64,000 nucleotides of DNA from Litoditis marina (GCA_964036275.1 OZ038433.1:16498257-16562256), one strand, 5' to 3'; counted from the first letter of the stretch, positions 20,111 to 32,210 are shown. Numbers and translations are program-made. The notes: generated by a model from the sequence alone, not told the origin.

Positions 20111-21019
20111 GTGAAACTCGAGCCCGCACCAACAGATTTACAGGCTTTGACGCTATCCACCATACCAACTTTGAAGTTTATTATATGAGAACTGGCAACT
20201 TCGTTTATTTGAATGCACTTCACAGTAAACATACTTTGTGGGACTACAATCGATATTTGGTTACTCCCTATTCGAATCGAAAATTTTGTAATTGTGAAAA
20301 ATGTTGTGATTTTAAACTTGTTCCGAAAGAACGAACATTCAAGAAAGACAAGGCTATTTTTTAGTTGACTTGCGGGCAACTTACCAAGCTCAGAGCATTT
20401 TTCGTACATTTCAATCAAACTTCCTTGGTGGTTTGGTCGGAAAATCCGCTTTCACAACCGGTTTGAAATACGTAGTTTAAATCTCCTTTTCCGAAAAAGT
20501 TTTCCACCCACACAGCTAATCTCACCAACAAAACGTGTGAGTCCAACAGGTTGACCAAACGGATAATCCGGTACGGTTGAGAGACCAAACTATATCCATT
20601 GGAATAATCGCTGGCAAACCGAAAAAGAGATTCTCTTCGGTCTGTGGCTGTGCGTTGTTCGATAAGGTTAACTGATCCAGAAGTGCTGTAATAGACCAAT
20701 CGAACTACAACCTACAACTCGGTATCGATAGCACATTTCAAGGTTTCACAACGTTCCCTCTTCAATACTTCCTTCATCCCCCTTTATATCACACATGGTG
20801 AGACGCACTTTCCGTCACAAGGAACAGCTGGGATAATCCCCCCTGGACACGGTTTACGGTATCTTAAGCACATAAAAACGGGGAAAAGAAAGTTTGCCTG
20901 CTAGTTTATAGTTATTAACTGATTCCGAAATTGAAAAAAAGGCAATCTACGTGTGATCTGTCACGTAGACCACACATGAACTAAACCATGTTCTGTGAAG
21001 TACAAACTATACTAGGAGT

Positions 21020-21140
21020 AAACTGAATAGTCACGTAAAGCTAGCATTCTAATGAGGAATCGTGTACTTTGTCATTGCACGTTTTTGTGTTCTGCTGTGT
21101 TTGACATGTTCTACGTGACTGTGCAATTTACTTACAGTAT
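21020..21140. repeat. ~110-bp GTGCACTTTGTCATTGCACG repeat
   Basis: TGAATAGTCACGTAAAGC … TACGTGACTGTGCAATTTAC arms form an imperfect palindrome around GAATCGTGTACTTTGTCATTGCACG. Confidence 0.7.
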
Positions 21141-21254
21141 AGAACGTGTTCTGTAGAATATAAAACAGAGTTCTTGAACAATTCTGGAAAAAGTTACCCC
21201 AGAGGGTGGAAGGGTCACGGAAAGCGGACTCACCGGGAATCGACTATAGTTCTC

Positions 21255-21588
21255 GCCATTCTCACTGGGACTTTGGCAGCGAGCCAATGCATTTCGGAAT
21301 GAATATACTTAAAGAAGGACGATTATGCCGCCCAATCACAACGCTTCAGTCCTTCAAACTGCAATACATTTTTCAACTGCAGTTTAAAGGACCGATGTCA
21401 CGGGATTGGTCCACATAATCGTCCTGCTTTAATGGAATCAACATGGTTTATAAAACATTTCCCACACGTACTGTCCCAAAGGTTAACTCCCGCTCAGAAA
21501 ACATTGCGTGTTTTGGAAAACATTTACAAGGTGAAAAGCCGTATGGAAATTTTGTTGGCACGTTGCCGAGGTCTCAGTGGGAACATTT
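21255..21588. mobile_element. GGCAGCGTGCCAAT foldback element with a nested element
   Basis: Left arm TCTCACTGGGACTTTGGCAGCG, right arm GGCACGTTGCCGAGGTCTCAGTGGGA. The GGACGATTATGTGG element (21309-21432) sits inside it. A related pair of arms frames 50971-51172. Confidence 0.65.
21309..21432. mobile_element. GGACGATTATGTGG foldback element (copy 2, nested)
   Basis: TTAAAGAAGGACGATTATG … CATAATCGTCCTGCTTTAA; same length (124 bp) as copy 1. Confidence 0.88.
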
Positions 21589-21837
21589 GGGACTATATTA
21601 CTACTACTCGATCTGCATATAAGAGGCTTCCATTTAAATAGTTTTTCAAAATTTAAAAAAAGTATGCGAACGGACGCCTTTTATATGAGAAATTTCGTCG
21701 CACGACTATTTCAGGGCGAATTTCTGGTGATTTTGCTACCTTATAATTACAGAAAGTTCATTTGCATAGAATGGTGACAGGCACCGAACAAGTAGAGTAT
21801 TACAAATTGAGCATTCAAAATCTATGACAAGTAAGGC

Positions 21838-22226
21838 CAATTCCACAAGAAACTTGGTATTTTGTTAACCCGACCAGGTAACCTCAACCAGGGTTACCTG
21901 GTTAACCCTTTTAACCAATTTGTAACCGTCTTTAACAATGCGGTTTAGGAAAATTTGGGGTTACCAAGCGGTTTACAAAAGGGTTAACCAGGGTACGTAT
22001 GGTAGAAGATCCCGGCACCTTGATCCCATCCTGCGTCTCTCGCTCTGCCTAACTATTTCTCGTGTCTTACATCCCAGCGAGATGTAAGAGCAGAGAAATA
22101 GCGTATGTTTGAAGAGACGCAGGATGGGATGAAGGTACCGGGATCTTCTAGCATACCGCCTCAGGTAACCCGGTCAAGGTGACCTGATTGGGCTACCAAA
22201 ATACCGGGTTAAATATATAATTCGCC
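21838..22226. mobile_element. GGTTACC palindromic element split by an AGATCCCGG element
   Basis: Outer arms CAATTCC…GTTAACCCGACCAGGTAACC and GGTAACCCGGTCAAGGTGACC…ATATAATTCG. The second family (21998-22155) is inserted in the middle. Confidence 0.75.
21998..22155. mobile_element. AGATCCCGGCACC foldback element (copy 2, nested)
   Basis: TATGGTAGAAGATCCCGGC … ACCGGGATCTTCTAGCATA; same internal CCCATCCTGCGTCTC block as 16446-16601. Confidence 0.85.
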
Positions 22227-22968
22227 GACAAATACTTCTCCCAAGGGGTTGCGGATTAAATGTGCAATACACACACAAGGAACCGTTGAATGAAAATTTC
22301 AAAGAAAACATGTACCTTAGAAACGCAGTTATGAAGAGAAAAGATAACTGACACACATATTTGGAAATATAACAACTCCATCAGTTTTTTACAAATGTCG
22401 TGACAAGTCTGTCAGACACATGTTTCTGCTCAATTTGAATTGCCGCCACGCTATACCGATCAATAATGTACTCAACCGCAACTAGGCTTCTTCAACGAAC
22501 GAACGAGATACACGTCGTAACGGGACACCCAACTACACCACACACTACAAACTACATAAGCTCTACACGAATAAAGCTGGTCTATCATTTCTATATGAAT
22601 ATTAAAGTAAGACGTTTCTTTATTACAAACGCAACAGGTGACGTGAAACAGACAGATAATAGCCATTTGCTGTTCAACTTTTGGATTTCTCCGCCTTTAT
22701 GTTCTTCACAATGAAGGAAAGGGACCGAGAAAACTCACAAGAAACTGCTTCCACCAAGATATGTAAATTGCATGATGACCGCCGCCTCGTGACGAAGTGA
22801 CGTGAATGAATGAATATGAATAGTAACTATATCCAAACAAAATTTTACACTGAAAAATCGTGTTTATCACTCCAATTTCTTTTTCCTCTCCCTTTTCTAT
22901 TCCCAGTTCGTCGAAATTGTTATTTCAGGCACATCTATTCCCAGAACCGCGAATAAAACGAAAGCCGA

Positions 22969-23481
22969 TTCATGAAAAAGTGGGGGCCCAACGACTGTGA
23001 GATTTGTCTTCTGCTGTGCGCCCCTTAGACAACTACTCTCAAATGGAGCAGCTACTGCTACAAAAACCGAAAAATATTCATGTATAACTGTTAATTACAA
23101 ACATACAAAAGTCGTAAAATATTTTCTCAAACCTGTAAACTAGAATCTACAAGTCACAGCTGCGAAATAGAGAACAACTGTTGAATAATATGCCGAACGT
23201 TATAGCACCTAGAATTGAAGTAATGATCAAAAACACCAACCATTGTGCACAAAACCAGGAACTCTATAATTAACTACATTGAGTTAACATCTGTGATTTG
23301 TAGATTCTAGTTTACAGGTTTGAGAAAATATTTTACGACTTTTGTATGTTTGTAATTAACAGTTATACATGAGTATTTTTCGGTTTTTGTAGCAGTAGCT
23401 GCTCCATTTGAGAGTAGTTGTCTAAGGGGCGCACAGCAGAAGACAAATCTCACAGTCGTTGGGCCCCCACTTTTTCATGAA
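22969..23481. mobile_element. Foldback element with 191-bp terminal inverted repeats
   Basis: Left arm 22969-23159 and right arm 23291-23481 are inverted and near-identical (ends TTCATGAAAAAGTGGGGGCC / complement; inner ends ACAAGTCACAG / CTGTGATTTGT). The ~131-bp centre has no ORF. The low divergence suggests recent activity. No clear target duplication is visible. Confidence 0.92.
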
Positions 23482-23584
23482 TTTTTCTCTTTTTGTATAC
23501 ATGCCGTAGGTATGTGGTTTGATCTGTGCGGTGCAGATAAAATTGTTTTCTTAATGAACCACTTGCCACGTATTACTATCATTT

Positions 23585-24335
23585 GAGAAAAATATGACGT
23601 CAACATTGCAGTTCTGAGAACTTACTTTCTGCCCTCTGCCCTTCAGAATCCCAGAATACGTCATGTTTGAATGAAGTATGAAGTTTCATCGTAAATTAAC
23701 CATTTCTAAGAAACTTTCAGCATTCGAAAACATATTTCACGTCAATTTTTTGAAAGTTGACGTCATCTGGCCTTCTGATTTCCAGAATAAGTCATATTTA
23801 GATAAAGTTTTGTCGTTAATATACCATTTTTAAGATATTTTCAGCATTTGAAAATATATGTGACGTCAACTTTGCACTTTTCAAAATCGACTCCATCTGG
23901 TCTCCAGAATCCCAGAATACATCACTCTCAGATTGAGTTTCACCGTTAATTGACCCTTTCTAAGATATTACCATCGTTTAAAAATATATGTGACGTCAAC
24001 TTTGCACTTTTCAAAATCGACGTCATCTGGTCTCCAGAATCCCAGAATAAATCACTCTCAGATTGAGTTTCACCGTTAATTGACCCTTTCTAAGATATTA
24101 ACATCGTTTAAAAATATATGTGACGTCAACTTTGCACTTTTCAAAAATGACGTCATCTGGTCTCCAGAATCTCAGAATACGTCACTTTCAGATTGAGTTT
24201 CTCCGTTAATTGACCCTTTCTAAGATATTAACATCATTTGAAAATATATGTGACGTCAACTTTGCACTTTTCAAAAATGACGTCATCCGGTCTCCAGAAT
24301 CCTGAAGGACGTCAGGAAAAGAATACTTCATACTC
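23585..24335. repeat. ~130-bp tandem repeat with TGACGTCA motifs
   Basis: About six copies. The best-preserved starts are TGACGTCAACTTTGCAC at 23861, 23991, 24121 and 24251 (130-bp period), each followed by GTCATCTGGTCTCCAGAATC and CTTTCTAAGATATTA. A scattered block of the same family is at 30150-30600. Confidence 0.9.
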
Positions 24336-24622
24336 AAATAAAAGTCACGATGGCATCATATTTCAATTTTCGAGCAAATCGGTAATTGTTACTCTAAGTT
24401 ACAATACAGTTTGAGTTGTCGACCGGACAGAGAGAGTGAGAGAGCGTGCTAAATGGAGAGACGCAGACACTTTCCGAAAAATGTCTATAACTTTGATTAA
24501 AAAAATTTTTTCTCAATTTTTTTTTGCTCCGCGAGTGTTTGAGTAGGTATCACATGTCTTCCACAATTTTCAACGAAATCGGTTGAGTGGAAACCCTTAA
24601 ACTGGGTTTACTTTTCTTGTCA

Positions 24623-24662
24623 CCACCCACCCACCCACACACACACACCCACCCACACACGA
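24623..24662. repeat. CACCC / CACA simple repeat
   Basis: Low-complexity (CCCA)n and (CA)n tract. Confidence 0.9.
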
Positions 24663-24884
24663 CGGAAGTTGGCGCTCTTGATGAAGCGCATGAGGTCATA
24701 ACTTGGCTCAAACTTAACCGATTTCGCTGAAATTTGAAACACGGTTAGGGAATTAGCTATAGAAAACATGTACATCAATAAAAACTTTGTTTTGCAATTT
24801 TCAGCCTTTTTGAGGAGAAACTAAAAAAACGGAAGCGCGCATTAGCCGGACCAAAGACAAATCTCGCACAGCGCTTCGCGCTGC

Positions 24885-27390
24885 GCGCGATTTGATCTCG
24901 GATAATGGATAATCTTGAAGATCCAGCCGAGGACAGCGTGTAACTCATTAAAACTACACTATAAAAGGAGATGGCTCGACTTGATTCATCTGTAAACCTT
25001 ACGATCTGCCACCCAGATAATGAAATCTGAATTATTATCCAGTGCATAAAAAGTACCCCTGGAAGCAATGAACACAGTGAAAAACTTCAAAAAAAAAAAG
25101 GATTCGGAAATTGACACAACTGACATTAGAAGGGCGCCTGGCCCGCGGACTACACATAAACGGGATCCACCTCGAAAACGGAAACCAAACTACAAAAGAA
25201 ACTACACAGTACAGAGAAAAAATTTCTTTCGAATAAGATGTTTCGTTTCTTAAAACGCAAGAATCGTAAATCGAGTACAGGAGATCTGTTCCCTGTTCTT
25301 GGTGTATCCTGCCTCTCTAACCAAACTAAACTCCCTCAAATTGTTGTTCAAAACTAACAATTCAATTTGGTCCTTTTTCTGCCTTTGTTCTGACTTTTCA
25401 TGGTTTCATTAATAATGCTGAGATCTTCAAAGAACGCTGAACGAACGAAAGCGGATCATCATTGACGATTCAGCCCACGAAAGCGTGTACCTCATCAAAA
25501 GTACATCAGACAGTATCTTGACTTGATTTGATTCATTCTCAAATCGTATGATCTGCCACTCAGATAATGAAAAGTGGATAGACAGGTGACATTTAGCACG
25601 GGAAATCCGGGAAGCTGAAACTGAAAAACAAACGAGTACACTTAAAAAGGTTTGCACTGAACGATCGCTCTGTCACGTAGTTCGTGGACTACACAGAAAC
25701 GAGATCCACTTCGAAAAGGGACACCAAACTACAGGAGAAACCACAAGCTACAAAACTCCATTTCTTTCTTTTTCATGAAGAAAATGAGATGTATTGTTTC
25801 TGGAAAGGGAAAAATTGTAAGTTGCGTACAGAAGATCTGCTCCCTCTTCTTGGTATTTGAGCGAACTATACTCCCTCAAATTGTTGTTCATAACTGGAAC
25901 ATTTGGTTTGGTCCCTTTCTAGCCTTCATTCTTCTCATTCTTCTATCAATAATCTTCAAAGAACACTGAACGAACGAGAGCGGATCATCATTGACGATTC
26001 AGCTCAGGAAAGCGTGTCGCTCATCAAAAGTACATCAGATCCATGAAATGACTTGACTTGGTTCATTCGCAAATCCTTGTTCCACTCAGTTGATGAAATG
26101 TGACTCAACGAAGGATGAGATCTATATTGAAAGAGAATACCTCAATTGTAGTTTGATCTTAATGGACGCCTTTGTCGACGAGTTTTATCTGGAAAGAAAC
26201 TGTATCATCGAGATAGGGCAACAGACACCGTACATGCTTGCTTTAGAAAGAACAAATCCAATATAGACTACACTAAAAACTCGGGTGGGAGATAATTAAT
26301 CAGTCCTTCTGAGCTTCCTATTTTATTTATCCTCGCTACCTCCCAACGAGCAAAAGATAGAGCGTCTATGTTATATTTGAAACGGTTTTCTTTCGAAGTA
26401 ACTACTGTTCCACAAATTATTCGGTACAATCACCGTTGTCCAGCGCTGCTCAATTGCATGTAGTAATATGTGCGCGTAACACGGTAACCATACCCATACC
26501 CTTTTTCTTCTCAATTCCCCCCCCCCCCCCCCCACTTACTCATTTGAAGTACCACATACTGTGTGAATGTCACGTGTTGAATCGCGAATAAATCTATTAT
26601 ATTCTATTTATTCTTGGAAAACATTTGAACGGGGAATAAAGAGGCGATGAAAGCCTCATCGCATGAGCTCGGACGGGACACCGAACAACCAAAGGAACTA
26701 CACGCCACCAAACCAACATCTGTGAACATGTTTCATTACTTCCTCCCAAACACTAGTAATATTAAAAGTTGTATGTCCGAAAAGCGACAGCTGGTTGGAA
26801 AAAAGCAGAGGATGTGCTTCCCGCGTTTTCCTGCTACGCAGACCAATCAATATTTTCCACAGCAAGAAATAGTGTTCCTTCCCTCAAATTCTGGTTCGAG
26901 TTCACACAATTCATTTCGTCTTTTTGAGAGTGGTTCCCTAACTTTTTTACGCATATATTAATTAATAGAGAGATTTTCCGAGAACATTGGACAGAATGAA
27001 AGCGGATTTTCAGCTCAGGACGGCTAGTGTTCATCAAAAGTACACCAGACACATACACGACTTGACTTGAATCATCCGCGAATATCATGATCTGCCGCTC
27101 AGATAATGAATAGTGAAACAGTATAATCGATTCAGTAGAAATTGACAGATAGTAAAGAAAATTTGAAATGGAAACTGGTTTGTTTATTACCGGTCACAGA
27201 AGAGTGTTTGTTCCCTATTCTTTAATTTGACCTTTTTTCGGTTTTTCTCCGTAACCTTCAGGATCATCTTTGGACCATCTTTTACTTTTACACCAGATCT
27301 ATGGAATGACTTGACTTTATTCATCAGTAAATCTTATGATCTGCCACTCAGATATTCGAATGTGAATAGACAGGTGACATTCAGCAAAAC
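24885..27390. repeat. ~535-bp tandem repeat, decaying to the right
   Basis: The block ATGATCTGCCACTCAGATAATGA with an upstream CATCAAAAGTACATCAGA recurs near 25003, 25547, ~26090, 27087 and 27336; the first three are ~535 bp apart. The sequence between (CTCCCTCAAATTGTTGTTC, GATCTGYTCCCT) is also shared. Minus-strand open frames here resemble each other only because the DNA is repeated. Confidence 0.75.
26517..26533 (+). repeat. C17 homopolymer
   Basis: Uninterrupted run of 17 C (G17 on the other strand). Such tracts can form G-quadruplexes. Confidence 0.95.
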
Positions 27391-27434
27391 AAAAAATACA
27401 CAAAAGCATCTGGCTGGGAGATAATGAACCACGT

Positions 27435-27530
27435 GAATTTGCACGTGAACACGCTCTGTTCTCTTACAATAGAATAGAATAGAATGTTTATTCGCGATCG
27501 AACACGTGTCTTTCCACATTGGTATATGTG
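27435..27530 (-). repeat. Possible retroposon 3' tail, (ATTCT)n-type
   Basis: On the minus strand CACGTGTTCGATCGCGAATAA leads into (ATTCT)n. The same CACGTGTTGAATCGCGAATAAA followed by ATTCTATT lies on the plus strand near 26570-26610. The shared body plus short tandem tail suggests a SINE or non-LTR end. Confidence 0.4.
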
Positions 27531-28214
27531 GCACTACAAACTATGATTGTAGATTTAGAAGAAATAATAAAATGTAGAGTATTGTTTACTCTGTTACGCG
27601 TTGATTGTATAATACACATTGTTGCAGTACTGCATAATTGAAACGATGATTGTACCAGGAAGTTTGTAGGAATTCGGTCACGTTTTACGCGAACGTTCAA
27701 TCACCCTTTTTAGGTTGGCGTGAAGATCTAGTTGAAGCAGTCCGCAGTTGTGAGGATCACGCGACAAGTCGTCCGCGAAAATGGTATAGTCGCCATCTTT
27801 CCTACTGAGACTCCTACAGTACACTTTCGAATTTTCCCATCGTGGTTTTCTGAGGAAAACATCAGCTTCAACAACTGATAGTTCGAACACTTTCTGCTAC
27901 AGGTGAACAGATTCGAATGCGAAAATTGTAAACAATTTCAAAATCTTACTGTAGGAGTCTCAGTGGGAATGAAAGAGACTATAAACTCTCTCACGAAATG
28001 AAAAAGAGGAAAACCATATTTCCAGTAAGGTGTTGCATTCGGGAACTAGTTGATAGTTCTTATTCACACTAGGTGTTTTTTGGCATTTATCATCTAGTGA
28101 AAAGCGCAAAACATTTTCAATTGGAAATTAATATTTTTCATGTGGACGAGACATTCGGAATCCGGTCTCCGTTGAAGACGACAGGAGGAAAAATTTATAT
28201 GGAAGAGCTGCTCA

Positions 28215-28380
28215 AGATAAACTGATATATACCATTTTTTCTACTAAAAACTAACAAACCTAATTTGCATACGGTTCATATGTTTTAGTCTGTTCTGGCG
28301 TGCGCAACGTTATGTTCAGGTAACCCCCCCCCCCCCCGCGGGGTACCTAAACTAGTTCCATTCTGTCCTCCTTTAACAGA
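28215..28380. repeat. Repeat with C14 tract, partner of 59205-59375
   Basis: CTAACAAACCTAATTTGCATACGG … GCGCAACGTTA … GGGGTACCTAAACTAG. The same blocks occur in inverted order near 59205-59375. The C14 run is 28324-28337. Confidence 0.7.
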
Positions 28381-28429
28381 ACTGTGAAAAATTTCAGAGT
28401 CCGACCATCCAATATCCGTGGCGAAGAAT

Positions 28430-28615
28430 TGTTCTGTGGCCGTATCCACAACTCTTGCGGGAAATTAGCTCGCGGGAGATGAATCTCAATCTCCCGCGAC
28501 TCCCCGCGGGGTGTTTCTTCCCGCGGGGAAAAAGTTGGTATCCACAACTCCGCGGGAGAAGACCGTTCGCTGGATCTCCCGCGGGAGATGGAACTGTTGG
28601 CGCATTTTGAGTGTT
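28430..28615. mobile_element. GC-rich CCCGCGGG palindromic element (copy 1)
   Basis: A GC-rich island in AT-rich DNA: GTGGCCGTATCCACAACTC, repeated TCCCGCGGG and CCCCGCGGGG palindromes, and several TATCCACAACTC blocks. Related to 30700-30928. Confidence 0.75.
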
Positions 28616-29029
28616 GTGGCGCGAAAACAAAATATTCGAACGTCAACAAAAAATAGAGGGTCGTCAACTAAGAGTTACGTTTTTTTATTAGCGTCTGTTA
28701 AACTAATTTGTCTTGAAAGTATTTCCTTATTGACATTATGATTCATTTGGGATAGATTATAGGTTTTTCTCTCATCAATAAGCCAGTATTACAACTTGTG
28801 CTCTGATTTCTGTGCAATGCGTGCGTTTTGAATGTCTTTTTCTGCAATGTATCTTTGCGAACGGCTTTGAGAGAGGTTATCCGAAGGAAGAGATATGTGT
28901 TTAACGTTAACTAGAATAGAAGTTTATCATCAGCGGCCATATACATTTCGGCCATCTAGTGAGTGCTAGTCGTTGAGCAGTATTGAGAGTTATGCTTAGT
29001 TTCTGTTTCACTAAATCATTCTCAAACAT

Positions 29030-29165
29030 ATCCACTAGGGTTGTTGAAAACAAACTCGAAACTCGACTCGAAAATTTTTGAGTCGAGGTGAACTCGAAAC
29101 TCGAAAACTCGCTTTTTTTGAAACTCGAAAACTTGAAAACTTGAAAAGTTACTCAAAAACGGTAT
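29030..29165. repeat. AACTCGAAACTCG simple-like repeat
   Basis: Repeated ACTCGAAA units begin at a GTTGTTGAAAACAAACTCG end. An inverted counterpart closes the window at 63895-63995, ending CGATCAACAACCC. Confidence 0.75.
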
Positions 29166-29365
29166 AACTTCTGTGCACACTGCAACAAAAAGTGAAAAAT
29201 ATAGAGAGGATTATTATTGTGATGTGTTTTGATGTGCTTTGTCATCTACCGTGAACTAGTTGACAACATATTTTTCCCTTTTTGTGGTTCTTCATAGTAA
29301 TCCTATCTATATTTTTCACTTTTTGTTGCAGTGTTCCTAGAAGTTATACCGTCTTTGAGTAGCTG
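29135..29365. mobile_element. Foldback element, AAACGGTATAACTTC arms
   Basis: GTTACTCAAAAACGGTATAAC … CACTGCAACAAAAAGTG pairs with CACTTTTTGTTGCAGTG … GTTATACCGTCTTTGAGTAGC, around a ~60-base loop. Confidence 0.75.
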
Positions 29366-30149
29366 CATTACAGCGAAGCACTCGGCGTGAGTTGTCTATG
29401 TCCTTGGTTTGGCCATTGCGGACTCGTTTTTCGCTTCTAATCGATAAAAAGCTTCAAATATGATCGTTTTTTTCAAAACTAAAGAAAGAGAGAGTTAGAG
29501 AATCAGGAATTGAACGTTGTTCGAAAATTTGAGCCAAATCGGATGATTTTCGCTCGAGTTATGGTTTCATTTCGTTGTTGAAAAGTTCCGCCGTACTTCG
29601 TCCCTCGTCTCCCGTTTCTCGTCCCTCACGGAATCATGTCCGCATCGTACTACAAAAACTACCAGTCCGATTTGGCTGAAATTTGAAACATGGCTTCTAC
29701 GTCCAAAATTAGCCCGTCGCGCCAGACATGAGATGTATACATCATCATTGGCGCCCGGCGCTGGCGCCAATAGGCGCCAAAACCTAAACTTCGATACTGT
29801 AGTAGAAGAATACTGTGAAAATAGAAAATACAAATGTTGCAGAATGGTTCACAACGAACGCATGTCGTCAAAGTTCACATGGAATACCCTTCGGCAATTT
29901 CTGAAATATTATGCGGGCTTCGTGAACAATTGTGCAACATTGGTATTGTTCTATTTTTAGTAATAATGTGGTTCTCTGAACTCCCTGTACGTAAGGTATG
30001 AAATTTCATCTCGTGAAAGAATAAATTACTTCTTTCATTTTTCAAAAATTACCCACATTGTACATTATAGAGAAACGGTCCCTTTCTTTAACTTATCTAA
30101 CTGTATTTTCCATGAAAATGAAAAACACGATAGCGGTACTATGAATTGG

Positions 30150-30600
30150 ATGGAAACATGTTTGACGTCAACTTTGCACATTTCTATAATGAAGTATGTT
30201 GTTCATCAGAATCCCAGAACACATTATGTGTATGAAGTTTCATCTAAACACCCCAGTTGGCAAATATTTATTTTAAAAAACTCCAATTCAACCTTGCACT
30301 CTTGAAATTTGACGTCAACTTTGCACTTTTTAAACTTGACGTCATCTGGCTTGCAGAATCCCAGAATAAAACATCTTTCAATGGAGTTCTATAGTTAATA
30401 ACCCACTTGCCAACTATTGTCATCTTGACGTCAACTTTGTACTTTTCAAAGATGACGTCATCGGGTCTCCAGAATCCTGATTGACGTCACCAATAGAATA
30501 CTTCATACTTGAACTAGAGTCACGATGGTAGATCACGATGGTAGAAAGTCAAGAAAATTTGACGTCAACTTTGCACTTTTCAAATATGACGTTATCACGT
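30150..30600. repeat. Dispersed copies of the TGACGTCA ~130-bp repeat
   Basis: GACGTCAACTTTGCAC appears at ~30169, 30311 and 30561, with GACGTCATCTGGCTTGCAGAATC and GTCATCGGGTCTCCAGAATCC; the same family as 23585-24335 but less regular. Confidence 0.8.
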
Positions 30601-30699
30601 AATCAAATAATTGACTAGTGTGTGAATAATAACTATTTACATGCATTAAATAAAAGTTTAAAAGCTAAGATAAACGGATTAGAGCAAGAAAAATGTACC

Positions 30700-30928
30700 A
30701 AATCTGTCTTTCCCGCGCGCGGGGTAAGCTTTACCCGCACCTCGGATTTTGGAGAGGTGCGGGAGAAATTCTCTACCCCGCGGGGCCCCGCGGGAGATGC
30801 GAAATTACCCCGCGAAAGTTGTGGATACCGATTTTGGAGAAGAGCCTCCCGCAGCTCCCACGGGGTCCCGCGGGGTCCCGCGGGAGGTCGCGGGGACACC
30901 CCGCAAGAGTTGTGGATACGGCCACTGA
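30700..30928. mobile_element. GC-rich CCCGCGGG palindromic element (copy 2)
   Basis: CCCGCGCGCGGGG, CCCCGCGGGGCCCCGCGGG and AAGTTGTGGATACCG blocks, ending AGTTGTGGATACGGCCAC, which is the inverted left end of the 28430 copy. Open frames here are arginine/proline-rich products of the GC content. Confidence 0.75.
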
Positions 30929-31914
30929 GGGGCAGAGATAATTATATTACTCTACCACTCCGCGGAGCCTGGTTTCTTTTCATTCGTAGAAGACGTGAAC
31001 TTTCAAATGCTCTTTTGTTCTAATGTCGTTCAAGTGACATGTGTGCCACTTCCTATAGTCGTTTTCATTCCTACTGAGACTCCTACAGTAGGATTTCAAA
31101 ACTTCTAAGTCACCTTCTCAGAACAAGCGTCGTTGCAAAACAGTAAATAACTGTTTATACAGCGTGGCTGTCATAGACATTTATTTTTTCCCTCGTCGTC
31201 TGACGTCTCTTCGGGGCGCAATATATCTCTAGATTTGTTGCAATACAGCGCGAATTTGTAATTAACAGCCAATGGTATGAGTTCCTCACGTAATTGTGAT
31301 CGAAATGATAGAGGATTTTCCGACCCGATTCTTGTCCTCATTTACAATAAATCTACGAGAGGATTTTGATGAACAAAATATTCAGCTTCACTGCAGCCAG
31401 TTTGTAGAGTTACTGCAAGAGTTTCAGTAGGAATGTTGGGAACTATAAAAGGGGGAAGACTCTAAAAAAGTTACTTGTAAAGTTACATTTGACTTGTGTG
31501 CTGTCAACATTCTTTTCATTTACAAGTTTTCATTCCCCCGCCACCTACAAGTCATTTTGTTCCAGAGAAGAACGGCACGTGAACATGCTTGAACCATGAA
31601 CCATATAACATCATATACCCCTTTTTCCGATTGCTCGAGACAAAACGCTGGATTGACATTAGTTTATCACTTGGAGCACGTGTTTCATCCGCTTATAGGA
31701 TTTCTCATTCTGAACACGAGGAACCGTCTGGTTCCTACTCGCAAAACAATGTGTAATCTAGATTATCCCATCTCGAATGAAATCACTTAGCGATATTTCG
31801 TGTGCAAACATCAAGTACCGAAATGATCAATTCACGTAACGTGGTACTGTCGTGAAATGAATAAAACTGAAGTTAGGCTCAATTTAGAAATATCTTGTTG
31901 CCGTAGGAAGCTCT

Positions 31915-32206
31915 CAAACATGTCATGATATTACCTCGTGAGCTATTCCTATAAGCTTCTCATGACATTCTATGGATTGCTATGCCACAACATTGAGAGT
32001 TCACGCGTAGCTCATGAGCTATCTCATGAGAAACTCATATGAACTTCTCATGAGATTCGAGGGACTGCTACGCTGCCTGACTGTCGCATCCCAACCTGCG
32101 TCCGCTCAGACGCACGCTATTTCTGCTCTTCAATTCCCTCGGCGGCGTAGCAAACCGTCCAATCTCATGAGAAGTTCATATGAGTATCTCATGAGAATCT
32201 CATGGT
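31915..32206. mobile_element. CTCATGAG palindrome-rich element, interrupted
   Basis: Carries GTTCACGCGTAGCTCATGAG, CATGAGAAACTCATATGAAC and terminal GCTACGCTGCCTG / GGCGGCGTAGCAAAC pieces. A fragment of the CCATCCTGCGTC family (~32083-32140) lies between them. Confidence 0.7.
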
Positions 32207-32210
32207 TCAC

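Noticed and set aside
19963..20364. 133-codon plus-strand open frame
   Set aside because: Its 5' half overlaps a ~110-bp repeat present at four other places; no domain, no splice extension, and composition like the flanks.
23585..24335. CRISPR-like array
   Set aside because: The whole 130-bp unit repeats and there are no unique spacers; the genome is eukaryotic.
24775..27088. A small gene family suggested by similar minus-strand peptides (WQIxRF … YTLS)
   Set aside because: The similarity extends through the surrounding non-coding DNA of the ~535-bp tandem repeat, so it is a DNA repeat effect.
30622..31023. 133-codon Arg/Pro/Gly-rich frame
   Set aside because: Produced by the GC-rich CCCGCGGG palindrome; low stop density follows from base composition.
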